From contig NZ_JASHKR010000011.1 in the NCBI RefSeq assembly GCF_030056815.1, forward strand, positions 61,866 through 125,865: DNA of 64,000 nt, in the 5' to 3' direction. Below, piece by piece: positions 43,845 through 53,818 of this stretch. The notes under the pieces were generated by a model, which was not told the DNA's origin, ran no database searches, and saw only the letters and a list, made by a program, of their open reading frames with translations. The position numbers were made by a program, and so were the translations under genes. Within the stretch, counting starts at the first letter, position 1. Each line of letters begins with the position of its first letter. Source of the stretch: Rhodococcus sp. IEGM 1379 (lineage in GTDB: Bacteria > Actinomycetota > Actinomycetes > Mycobacteriales > Mycobacteriaceae).

Positions 43845-44289
43845 GATGGCAGCATCGAGTTCGGCGTGCTTGTTGCGCGGGATGATGTAACGACGATTAT
43901 CGACGACTTCCCCGGTGACGACCGTGATAAGTGCCGTCGAGAGCGAAGTGCCACTCCGCCGTGAACTGCGCCTCAATCCGGTTCAACCACGAACTGTTCG
44001 TCAGGGTGTACCCGAACTCGAACTCGTTCGACTCCGCCCACCGAGCGACCCGTTGGCACTTCGTCGTGGTCAAATGCGGCGAGAAGTTGTCACACACGAT
44101 CGCAACACGGACCTCGGCCGGATACCGGGTGCGCAGGTACCGGCAGAACTTGAGGAACTTCGTGGGATTCTTCGCGGTCTTGATGTGCCCGTACAGCTTG
44201 TCCTTGCCCAGGTCGTACGCGGCGGAGGTTCTGCGTGTACGCATTCGGGGATGCATGAACAAGCATCCGGATTGGCGGGAATAGTGCAA
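43845..44289 (-). pseudogene. IS630-family transposase remnant
   Basis: Minus strand: KFLKFCRYLRTRYPAEVRVA, the DDE Asp segment VCDNFSPHLTT, WAESNEFEFGYTLTNSSWLN and the catalytic Glu in NRIEAQF. A frameshift follows, and the end RRYIIPRNKHAELDAAI is in another frame. The N-terminal half with the first catalytic Asp is missing. Non-functional. Confidence 0.85.
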
Positions 44290-44406
44290 GGATCGAATAC
44301 CTACCGTCCACCGGTTTATGTCGGGGGCGCTCTACGACATCCCGCGTACAAAGGGCTTCGTGCCGACAAGACGATCGACGAGGTCAACCTCCCCGGCCGG
44401 CACTGA
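44290..44406 (+). pseudogene. Possible C-terminal tail of an ATP-dependent DNA ligase
   Basis: The plus-strand frame reads NTYRPPVYVGGALRHPAYKG, LRADKTIDEVNLPGRH, stop. The LRHPxYxGLRxDK pattern matches the C-terminal end of the OB domain of actinobacterial ATP-dependent DNA ligases. The rest of the gene is absent, replaced by the IS630 remnant. Confidence 0.4.
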
Positions 44407-44532
44407 CCGACCCTTGCCGCGCAAGACGAAGCCGCCGGCACCGAAAAGGTTTCCAGCGGCTTCAAAAGGGTCGGTGCCCATCTTGCGCCTCTCGGCAAGT
44501 GGCCGCTCGAAGCGGCACCCACGCCGCACTAG

Positions 44533-45045
44533 CTAGTCGGGGTTGTGTCTGGTCCATTCCGGTGTATGCGATGTTGCCGTCACGGCGCCGTTCTCGGCGA
44601 GATCGACATCAACGCGGCAGTGTGCGCAGCGGGGCACGATGGTGACCTGATGGCCACAGGTATGGGCGAACGAGACCGGGGGCTCGTCCACCAGCCAGCG
44701 GTCGCCCCATTCCCGCATGGCCGCCAGAAATGGGTAGAGATCCTTGCCGGCGGCGGTGAGATGGTACTCGGAGCGGGGTGGATGGTCCTGGTAACGCTGA
44801 CGATATACCAGCCCGCTTGATTCCATGGCGCGCAGCCTTGCAGTGAGGATGTCCTTGGGAGCTCCTGTGCCGGCAGCGATTTGACTGAATCGATGATTGC
44901 CGAGGCTGAGCTCGCGGACGACAAGCAGGGTCCAGCGCTCACCGACCATGGAGAGCGTGGTGGCAATCGAGCAGGGACGTCCGGGCACCTCGTTGGCAGG
45001 GCGGCGACGCGGCTGCAACGGAGGGGTCTCGTTATCTGCACTCAT
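44533..45045 (-). CDS. HxlR-family regulator
   Basis: 170 residues from ATG 45045; a longer frame runs through the operator and thiolase start. The winged helix reads SIATTLSMVGERWTLLVVRELSLGNHRFSQIAAGTGAPKDILTARL, the HxlR signature, followed by YQDHPPRSEYHLTAAGKDLYPFL. A C-terminal extension has a CGHQVTIVPRCAHC cysteine/histidine set that could hold zinc. Divergent from the thiolase gene, with two inverted repeats between. Confidence 0.88.
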   Translation of the reverse strand: MSADNETPPLQPRRRPANEVPGRPCSIATTLSMVGERWTLLVVRELSLGNHRFSQIAAGTGAPKDILTARLRAMESSGLVYRQRYQDHPPRSEYHLTAAGKDLYPFLAAMREWGDRWLVDEPPVSFAHTCGHQVTIVPRCAHCRVDVDLAENGAVTATSHTPEWTRHNPD

Positions 45046-45052
45046 CCCAGTA

Positions 45053-46335
<1,283 letters not shown>

Positions 46336-46479
46336 GTCGTGTGGCAGTCCGTCCGGCCACTGTAACCGGGCACGTGTCGAAGCGTTTCTGACCCTTGAGG
46401 TTCCGACTTCTACGAATATCACCGGTGCGAGTCCGGAGAATCTCGTCGCGCCACCCAGCATGCCTGACCGATTCGAGAT

Positions 46480-46566
46480 TTGGCCGCTTTTGAGCTCAAT
46501 AACCGTCCCCGCAAGACGGTCGATTGGGACACTCCCACCGAGCGTCTGGGCGGATTGCGAGTCCCT
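46480..46566 (+). pseudogene. IS30-family transposase 3' remnant
   Basis: The frame reads LAAFELNNRPRKTVDWDTPT, ERLGG, the C-terminal signature of IS30 transposases (LNxRPRKTLxWxTPAE). Upstream and downstream parts are missing. It lies about 100 bp before glf, in a 326-bp region with no other recognised gene. Confidence 0.8.
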
Positions 46567-46619
46567 CTGACCGATGTTGGCCTGCAAGGATGCAGAATTG
46601 GTCTAAGCGGCTTCTGTGA

Positions 46620-47846
<1,227 letters not shown>

Positions 47847-48098
47847 TCGGTTCCCCGGCGACGAACAGCCGCAACGACTCCGGGGCGTATGCCGTAAGTG
47901 ATGTGCCGATGCCGCAGATCATCGCCACGCGCCGTGGGGTGTCGTCCGGCGCGGACTCTCCTTCGCTGCCACCTTGCGCCGCCTCAACGGCGAACTGTGC
48001 GGCGGTGCCCGCTACGTCGCCAGCCGAATGGCGAGAAATACCTCGAGTCGCACGTGAACAATCATCAAAGTTTGGTTCGCGTGAACGCGGATCGGTAG

Positions 48099-48569
48099 GT
48101 GAGCGGGGACTGGCCCGCACTGCCGCAGGCAGCAGCACGCGCCGCAGGGAAGGCTCGTGACATCGAGGACCTGTTCGTGCGCCGCGAGGGAAACCCGGAG
48201 CGGATCGCCGCGCTCAAGGACAAGTACCGTGCGAAGGTTCGCGGTGCCCGCCTGGCAGAAATCCGTAAAGCGTACGACCTGACTCAGGAACAGCTCGCCG
48301 AACAGCTCGATTTCTCGCAGAAGCGGGTCTCGCGTATCGAGCGCGGAGATATCGACCATACAGAGGTCGCGACCGTGCGCCGCTACATCGAGGCGCTCGG
48401 GGAGCGGTCGAATTGGTCGCTCGATTCGGGGACGATTCCTACACTGTCTCTTCCTGACAGCGATCTCGGCCCCTCCCCGGATTCGACTGAAGGCCTGCAT
48501 TGCACATGGAGCGTCGGTATTGGTCCATGCGATCCGGACTTGCAATGTCGAAAGTATGCGGCTTCGTGA
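48099..48569 (+). pseudogene. XRE-family antitoxin-like gene with late frameshift
   Basis: From GTG 48099: ARDIEDLFVRREGNPERIAA, then a Cro/C1 helix-turn-helix (RLAEIRKAYDLTQEQLAEQL, SQKRVSRIERGD, YIEALG), the layout of HigA-type antitoxins encoded after Gp49-like toxins. Just after YIEALG the frame goes wrong: the expected ending VELVARFGDDSYTVSS-stop is present in another frame (TGA 48455-48457), while the open frame runs on to 48569 with unrelated sequence. The 250 bp upstream hold no intact toxin. Probably a decayed toxin-antitoxin locus; the DNA-binding part may still be made. Confidence 0.65.
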
Positions 48570-48615
48570 AATTCCTTGGGGGGTGTGTGGTTCGGTGAAC
48601 CGCTGAGAGTTTACG

Positions 48616-49095
48616 TCATTTCGTGATGCGGGCCCGAGCCGTTTCGCTTCGCTTTCCTACCGCGACCGAACTTCCGGCAGCGGCGAGTCCCATGATGGGC
48701 ATATTCGAGTAGATCGACTCGTATTGCCCGGCGTCGATACGGTAAGTTTCGTGGTAAACCCCCACGTCGCCGCTGCTTCCGACGTTTTTGTTGAATGCCT
48801 TCCACGCTGGCAGGTGTGGATCGTTCGGGTTCTTCGCGAAGGCTTCGAGTTGGTCGAAACTGCGCCAGTACTGGATCACTGTGATGGTGCGTCCACCCAG
48901 CGACATCCTCGCGCCCAGTAGTCCTTTGTCGGGGTGGCGTTGCAGTTGTCGCAGCATCCGTGGCATAGCGAGGAACGGGCCGATCCATCTATGGATCTTC
49001 CAGAGTTTGTTGACGCGCATGCCGATGAGAAAGACGACGAATTCATCGTCCATCTTCGCGGTGTAGCGGCCGGTCTGGACTCGATGACGGACCAT
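48616..49095 (-). CDS. DUF4188-family protein
   Basis: 159 residues. Typical segments are GRYTAKMDDEFVVFLIGMRVN, WKIHRWIGPFLAMPRMLRQL, GLLGARMSLGGRTITVIQYW, FDQLEAFAKNPNDPHLPAW and GVYHETY, which match DUF4188, a ferredoxin-like dimeric alpha-beta family related to the monooxygenase and heme-degrading proteins. No enzymatic function is established. Divergent from a MerR gene. Confidence 0.85.
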   Translation of the reverse strand: MVRHRVQTGRYTAKMDDEFVVFLIGMRVNKLWKIHRWIGPFLAMPRMLRQLQRHPDKGLLGARMSLGGRTITVIQYWRSFDQLEAFAKNPNDPHLPAWKAFNKNVGSSGDVGVYHETYRIDAGQYESIYSNMPIMGLAAAGSSVAVGKRSETARARITK

Positions 49096-49140
49096 GGGCT
49101 CGTCCCTTCGCTGACGGTTCCGCGATTGAGATCACGGTGC

Positions 49141-49168
49141 GGATAGTTATTCTATCCATAATGGATAG
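49141..49168. promoter_or_regulatory. MerR operator candidate
   Basis: CTATCCA (49152-49158) and TGGATAG (49162-49168) form a perfect dyad; GGATAG at 49141-49146 adds a third half-site. It lies between the DUF4188 and MerR genes and upstream of the MerR GTG, which supports 49204 rather than 49168 as start. Confidence 0.65.
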
Positions 49169-49203
49169 TGCTATTATCTACTTGTGAAGTCAAGGCCTAC
49201 CCG

Positions 49204-49872
49204 GTGAGGGTCTCCGAACTCAGTCAGCGCAGTGGCGTGTCGGTCGCATCCATCAAGTACTACCTGCGCGAGGGACTGCTTGCCTCCGGCACTCAGACTG
49301 CCTCCAACCAGGCTATATACGGCGAACGACATGTCAGTCGACTGCGGCTTATTCGCTCGCTGATCGACATCGGCGGCCTGTCGATCTCGAAAGTGCGCGC
49401 CACATTGGCTGCGGTCGATGATGGATCGACCGCGTTGCACGACGCCTTCGGAGCAGTGATGCACGGACTTGACGATCTTCCTTCCGAGGCCGAATCTGCC
49501 GATGTCGCAACGGCATACGCGGAGGTTCAGAACTGGCTCTCGGCCAGGGGCTGGCATATCGAGCCGGATGCCCCGGCGCCACATCGATTGGCCGAACTTG
49601 TTGCAACGTTGCGGCGGTTCGACTTCCCGGTTTCGCTCACGGACTTCGATGGCACCGCAAACTTTGTGCAGCGCACGGTCGACGTGGAAGTGCAGTACGC
49701 CCGAGCCATGCCCGACCGCACTGCTGCCGTCGAGACGATGCTCATCGGGACAGTGGTCTACGAGAGGGCTTTCGTCGAGGTGCGCCGGCTCGCGCTCGAA
49801 GCTGCCAGTTTCCGGGCTGATCGGGCCCCGCGCTCGTCCGAACTTGATGTGCACGTGCCGCGACGGAATTGA
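49204..49872 (+). CDS. MerR-family regulator
   Basis: 222 residues from GTG 49204. The N-terminal winged helix VSELSQRSGVSVASIKYYLREGLL, YGERHVSRLRLIRSLIDIGGLSI is canonical MerR, followed by a coiled-coil dimerisation helix and a long C-terminal ligand domain (about 90-222) of TipA/QacR-like size without recognised cysteines. The palindrome upstream and the divergent DUF4188 gene suggest a drug- or redox-responsive pair. Confidence 0.85.
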   Translation: MRVSELSQRSGVSVASIKYYLREGLLASGTQTASNQAIYGERHVSRLRLIRSLIDIGGLSISKVRATLAAVDDGSTALHDAFGAVMHGLDDLPSEAESADVATAYAEVQNWLSARGWHIEPDAPAPHRLAELVATLRRFDFPVSLTDFDGTANFVQRTVDVEVQYARAMPDRTAAVETMLIGTVVYERAFVEVRRLALEAASFRADRAPRSSELDVHVPRRN

Positions 49873-49950
49873 CCTCCGCGTCGAATCTAACTGGCGGGCT
49901 TTCTCCATCCGGGGCAACATTGGCGCCGCAATGCTGTAGGAGTATCGCTG

Positions 49951-51102
49951 TCAATGATGAAACAAACGAAGACCGGTATGGATCAGGTCGATACCCAGTT
50001 CTGAGCAGGCAGTGGCAACGTCGATGGTGCGGACAGACCCGCCGGGTTCGACGATGTGCCGTGTACCAACTCGACTGGCGTGATCGACATTGTCGCGGAA
50101 GGGTAAGAAACCGTCGGACACCATCGTGACATTGTCCAGTTCGCCTATCCAGTTCGCTCGTTCTTCGGTTGGCAGTGGGGTCGGCTCGAAGCCGAACCTG
50201 TGCATGAATGCAGAAACTTCCAGCGGGGTCGGGTCGCCTTCGATCAGACGCATCTGCCAGTTCACATGGTCCTGTCGTGTCATGCCGTCGGGCCTGGCGA
50301 GTGATCGCACGGAATCGGACCTGCGTGTCCACCATGTCGAGGTCTTTGCCGCTGCGAGGCGAGTGCAGTCGACACGGCTCTGCTGTCCTGCCCCGATGCC
50401 GACGGTAGCTCCGTCGTGAATGAACGCTACCGAGTTCGACTGCGTGTATCGCATCGTCACAAGGCCGAGTAGTGCATCTCGGATGGACTGTTCGGTCAGT
50501 GCCTTGCCTTCGACAACCGTCAGGAGCTCGGTTGTGATCGGCGTCTGGTCACGGTCTTGCTCGACTGTGAGTCCCAGAATGTCGCGACGCTCTCGCGCCG
50601 GTGGGTCGAACGTCGTGTCAGCTTCAAGAACAAGGAACGCTCCGCGTTTCTTGCGTGTGAGCGTGGCGACGGTGCCGGCTTCGAAGCCCGGTGCGATGAT
50701 GCCGTCGGACACCACTCCGGTGAGGAAGTGGGCCAGGTCGGCATCGACAGGATCCGATACAGCGACCATGTCACCGAAGGATGATCTGGGGTCGCAGTCG
50801 CGGGCACGAACATACGCCGATGCGACGCCGGTGAATTCGGCGCAGTCGTGACCCCATGTGGCGACGGTGGTGGAGTCGAGGTCGCCTGCTATTGCGACAC
50901 CTGCGGGTGAGACGTGTTTGAACGACGCGGCGGTTGGCCGGTCAATCGCAGAGCGGACCTCGCGAACCAACTGCCAACTATGTGCGGCGTCCAATATGTT
51001 GACATAGGACATGTTGCCGTTGATGATTCGAAATGGTTGCTGTTCAATAGAATTCAGAATGCGGCCACTTTGGTGGGGGTTGATTCCGTAACGAAGTTCC
51101 AC
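49951..51102 (-). CDS. purH: AICAR transformylase (stand-alone formyltransferase of purine synthesis)
   Basis: 383 residues from GTG 51102, four bases after GAGGAG. The sequence covers the AICAR transformylase domain only: LRYGINPHQ at the start, SFKHVSPAGVA with the catalytic Lys-His, SFGDMVAVSDPVD, VVSDGIIAPGFEAG and later QSNSVAFIHDGATVGIGAGQQSRVD. The IMP cyclohydrolase half of bifunctional PurH is absent. It transfers a formyl group from 10-formyl-tetrahydrofolate to AICAR. A ZTP-type riboswitch precedes it, which fits perfectly, since ZTP/AICAR accumulate when formyl-folate is short. A frame from 51132 would start inside the regulatory hairpin. Confidence 0.9.
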   Translation of the reverse strand: MELRYGINPHQSGRILNSIEQQPFRIINGNMSYVNILDAAHSWQLVREVRSAIDRPTAASFKHVSPAGVAIAGDLDSTTVATWGHDCAEFTGVASAYVRARDCDPRSSFGDMVAVSDPVDADLAHFLTGVVSDGIIAPGFEAGTVATLTRKKRGAFLVLEADTTFDPPARERRDILGLTVEQDRDQTPITTELLTVVEGKALTEQSIRDALLGLVTMRYTQSNSVAFIHDGATVGIGAGQQSRVDCTRLAAAKTSTWWTRRSDSVRSLARPDGMTRQDHVNWQMRLIEGDPTPLEVSAFMHRFGFEPTPLPTEERANWIGELDNVTMVSDGFLPFRDNVDHASRVGTRHIVEPGGSVRTIDVATACSELGIDLIHTGLRLFHH

Positions 51103-51105
51103 GAC

Positions 51106-51202
51106 GCTCCTCAGTTGTGTACTGAGGAGCACCCAGGCGGACGATGCTCCGACCGCACGCTTCCTGGTGGAGCTCCACCCGACGCCAGTCGCATATGCGC
51201 CG
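51106..51202 (-). ncRNA. ZTP riboswitch with RBS-sequestering hairpin
   Basis: Reading the minus strand: GACTGGCG, then a GGTGG/CCACC stem, AGGAAGCG, a linker, and CCGCCTGGG. These are the conserved blocks of the ZTP (pfl) aptamer, in the right order and spacing, with a CGCAT/GTGCG-type outer stem. Directly after comes GCTCCTCAGT-loop-ACTGAGGAGC (51106-51130), a perfect 10-bp hairpin whose 3' arm contains the ribosome-binding site GAGGAG of the downstream gene. Binding of ZTP should stabilise the aptamer and free the RBS, turning on AICAR transformylase when folate is limiting. Confidence 0.85.
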
Positions 51203-51735
51203 AGACTATCAAAATGAGGTACGTACTGGTGAGGATGTCGGCTTTACCTGTTGTGTAGAGCTTGGCGCCCTCGTTGGAAGTGAATTGTCGCCTGCATTGG
51301 GATTCGCTCTGTTGAGGCTCTCGGTCCCGCGTCCGTTCAGCTTGAGATGTTGCGGAGGGGGTTGAGCGTGTCGCAGCGGCGACGAAGACGATGAGGATCG
51401 TTCCGACGAACGCGTTGCTGCGGAACCATTCCTTCATGGCGAACTCAGTCGGGAAGTCTGATCGTCGGCCGCGTGGTCCTCGAGCTCGGTGAGGCACAGA
51501 AGCTGGTGTCGTGTGCCGGACAGCGCGATCAGCGTTGCAACGATGGTGGTGTGGTGGTCATGGGCTTCTCCCTGGCGTTGGCAGGAACGGTAGCGGCCGG
51601 GGTTCCGGTGGCTGCCGAAATAGAACGTCCCGGCTTCTCCACCTCCGGTGATGGTCGGGAATGGGATCGCTCTCGATGCCTGTTGCGCTGTTGCTCTCAC
51701 GCGGGTGAAGTGCGCGGTCAGCAGATTTCCCTCAG
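51203..51735. other. Gap upstream of the riboswitch, no firm gene
   Basis: About 530 bp. A minus-strand frame from 51437 begins with a hydrophobic helix (MKEWFRSNAFVGTILIVFVA) and could be a small secreted or membrane peptide overlapping a previous frame by ATGA, but its downstream part is not protein-like. Otherwise nothing recognised. Confidence 0.35.
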
Positions 51736-52047
51736 TTAAGGCGGGTCGGAGACCGTCAGGTAGAACGGGTCAGAGTTCATGGCACCGTTGCGTGCCGTGA
51801 CGTGAATTGTTTGATCGTCGGCAACGTGGAACTCGCGCGGGAGAAGGGCGAGAAGCCAGGGTGTGCCCCTGTAGCGGATTCCAGCGGCGAGGGTGTGCGT
51901 TCCTGCCGAGGCGGACAGAGTCGTCGCCTGTCCCCAGCGAGTCGGATGCTCGACCCCGTCGAAGACTAGGACAGGACGGGCCGCGACCCGCAGATAGCAG
52001 GCATTGACCCAGTGCCCGCGTACCGTAATCACGATCCGGCTGCTCAT
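51736..52047 (-). CDS. Hypothetical beta-rich protein
   Basis: 103 residues from ATG 52047. Alternating hydrophobic strands (RIVITVRGHWVNACYLRVAARPVLVFDG, TTLSASAGTHTLAAGIRYRG, EFHVADDQTIHVTARNG) suggest a beta-sandwich. The gene overlaps the stop of the preceding small gene by 4 bp (ATGA). No function known. Confidence 0.6.
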   Translation of the reverse strand: MSSRIVITVRGHWVNACYLRVAARPVLVFDGVEHPTRWGQATTLSASAGTHTLAAGIRYRGTPWLLALLPREFHVADDQTIHVTARNGAMNSDPFYLTVSDPP

Positions 52048-52208
52048 GTGGCAGCCACGTCGGTGATGCCTGCACTGAGACGGAGACGGCGTCGCCACCC
52101 CTTCGGCGTGCGCCACGGGACGCCCCACGCCGCCAGGGTCTCGCGGGTCCATCCGCCGGCGGAAATCCGGGCGGCATCGATCTCTACTTCGGTAGAGCGG
52201 CCCGTCAT
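52044..52208 (-). CDS. Small basic protein, 54 residues
   Basis: From ATG 52208: STEVEIDAARISAGGWTRET, LAAWGVPWRTPKGWRRRLRL. Trp- and Arg-rich with a compact composition, similar in style to small phage or mobile-element proteins. Coupled to the next gene by ATGA overlap. No family recognised. Confidence 0.5.
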   Translation of the reverse strand: MTGRSTEVEIDAARISAGGWTRETLAAWGVPWRTPKGWRRRLRLSAGITDVAAT

Positions 52209-52720
52209 GAGTCGAGTGTGCCTCAGCCTCGTGCCGCACCCGGCGTGCGATACCCGGCGTGCGATTGCCCGGGAGGCTTTCCGGCATCTCAACCAGTCGC
52301 ATGCCGTCGCCGGCATCGAGAACCCGCGACCCCTGGAGATCGAATTGCGGGCCCCGGACGCTCTGATCGTCCGGGGGATTCCGTCCGGCTGCGACTGGTG
52401 CTCGACAACGCGATCACCAACGCGCTCCGTCACGGGCACGCCGAGCTTGTACGGATCACCTTCGCCGAGAACGATGCTCACGGCATCGACTTCATGGTGA
52501 ACGACGACGGTATCGGCATCCCCGAGCACGAACGGGCGTTGCTGTTCGTCAGGTTCGCCGAGGGTCGACCGCGCAGGTCGAGGGCTCCGGACTCGGCCAG
52601 GCGCTGATCGCTCAGCAGGCCGCGTTGCACGGCGGCACCGCCGACTTGTCCGAGAGTCCGCTCGGGGGGTACTCGACTGCGGCTTCGGCTTCCCACCAGT
52701 CGGTAACCCACGTTCACATG
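52207..52720 (+). pseudogene. Histidine-kinase C-terminal pseudogene
   Basis: The ATP-binding HATPase domain is present in three frames. AREAFRHLNQSHAVAG and ALIVRG are in the first. VRLRLVLDNAITNALRHGHA with the N-box, and FMVNDDGIGIPEHER with the G1 box, are in the second. VEGSGLGQALIAQQAALHGG with the G2 box is in the third. At least two frameshifts therefore separate essential motifs, and the sensor and phospho-acceptor parts are absent. Non-functional relic of a two-component sensor. Confidence 0.75.
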
Positions 52721-52923
52721 TGAGTGAGGCCCCAGCCAAGACCCATATATCAACTTGTTGGCGGCGCTTAGGAATGGAGAAAAATACAGCAACGACGCCA
52801 ACCGTATGCCCCTCTCAATGGAACTTTCTGTGACTGCCGACGATATTTGGCCGGCTTCCAGCATCACTGTTGGGCATGGTGCCGGCGGCGTTAGGTGAGG
52901 CCGCCGTGAGAGTCCCGGCCATG
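52721..52923. other. Gap, no gene seen
   Basis: About 200 bp after the kinase relic; nothing recognised. Confidence 0.4.
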
Positions 52924-53241
52924 TCAGGGACAGTCGCTGTGGGTTGTTGGTCGAAGTTTGAATGTTCTTCGTGGTTGGCGCTCGCGTTCATCGAAGTGGA
53001 AGTCCACGCCTTGTTCCCTACAGGTGGCGAAGGATGCTTCCAAAGCTTCCTCGGATTGCCACCTGCCGGTGGCAACTACTGCATCGTCGTCGGGGGTGAC
53101 CCAGGAGTCGGCTGTTATGCATCCGCTGGTTGACCGGAGTGCTGCGACTGCGGTCTCAACGCGGTGGGTGAGGTCGCTGGTCCGTCCCTGCGTGGGGTAG
53201 TGGAACACGATGTAGCCGATGGTGGTATTTGTGGCAGTCAT
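52924..53241 (-). CDS. Antibiotic-biosynthesis-monooxygenase-like protein
   Basis: 105 residues from ATG 53241. The pattern IGYIVFHYPTQGRTSDLTHR, then SCLSA-like GCITADSWVTPDDDAVVATGRW, EEALEASFATCREQG and FDERERQPR is that of small dimeric ferredoxin-like ABM-type proteins. Members oxidise or bind aromatic compounds; substrate unknown. It is preceded (on its own strand) by the large dispersed repeat at 53371-53580. Confidence 0.65.
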   Translation of the reverse strand: MTATNTTIGYIVFHYPTQGRTSDLTHRVETAVAALRSTSGCITADSWVTPDDDAVVATGRWQSEEALEASFATCREQGVDFHFDERERQPRRTFKLRPTTHSDCP

Positions 53242-53370
53242 TGTTGGAGTGTGCGCGGCGATTGCCTTCGGGTTCAAGTGAGGTTTGTCGGCCCGACTGG
53301 TCGACGGCAGTCTTGGTGGTTGCGTGTTTTTTCTGCGTGCAGTGGTGAGTGCATGGTTGCTTGCATAGCT

Positions 53371-53580
53371 GTTTATGTGCGTTGAACTGCGGTGATGACA
53401 CGTCCCCTTTTTTCTGTGGTGGATGGGTGCCGGCATCTTCGGGTGGGAAGGTTGCGGTGGGGGTGTGGGGGTGCTTCAGGTTCTGGCCTGGGGTGATGGC
53501 ACGTCCCGGTGGTGGGTGATCGTCGAGTCGGCTGGGTGCCGGCTGGGTTCGGGTCGATCGCTCGGCTGGGTGCCGGCGGC
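53371..53580. repeat. Dispersed intergenic repeat, copy 1
   Basis: About 210 bp that recur at 63782-64000. Shared segments include GTTTATGTG, GGTGATGACACGTCCCC, GGTGCCGGC, CCCGGTGGTGGGTGATCGTC and GGGTTCGGGTCGATCG. Within the unit a GGTGATG-CACGTCCC sequence appears twice about 100 bp apart, so it may itself be a duplicated half. No protein frame is conserved between copies. Confidence 0.8.
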
Positions 53581-53769
53581 GGGTGGGGAGCTGCTGCTGC
53601 TCGTCGATGTGGGCGTGCGGCGAGCTCGGGAAGCCGATTTTCTGGTGTTTTGAATATTGTTGCGTTTCAGTAACTTTGGGTGATTTGATTGGTGTGCACA
53701 TATTTGTCGACGACACAGTATTTGCCGGCGGATGCCACGGACGTTCGTGTGCTTCGACGTGCCCGCTGC

Positions 53770-53813
53770 CCCACCCCGCGAATGTGCCGATCTGTCGTGC
53801 TTCGCGGGGTGGG
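53770..53813 (-). terminator. 13-bp stem terminator after the Fe-S oxidoreductase gene
   Basis: CCCACCCCGCGAA (53770-53782) and TTCGCGGGGTGGG (53801-53813) form a perfect stem with an 18-base loop, 6 bp beyond the stop of the oxidoreductase gene. Confidence 0.8.
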
Positions 53814-53818
53814 TTTGA

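Noticed and set aside
51111..51437. Secreted peptide gene between riboswitch and 51736
   Set aside because: A hydrophobic start exists, but the rest of the frame runs through the riboswitch and is not protein-like.
53371..53580. CRISPR-like array
   Set aside because: Only two imperfect internal units about 100 bp apart, no regular spacers and no cas genes.
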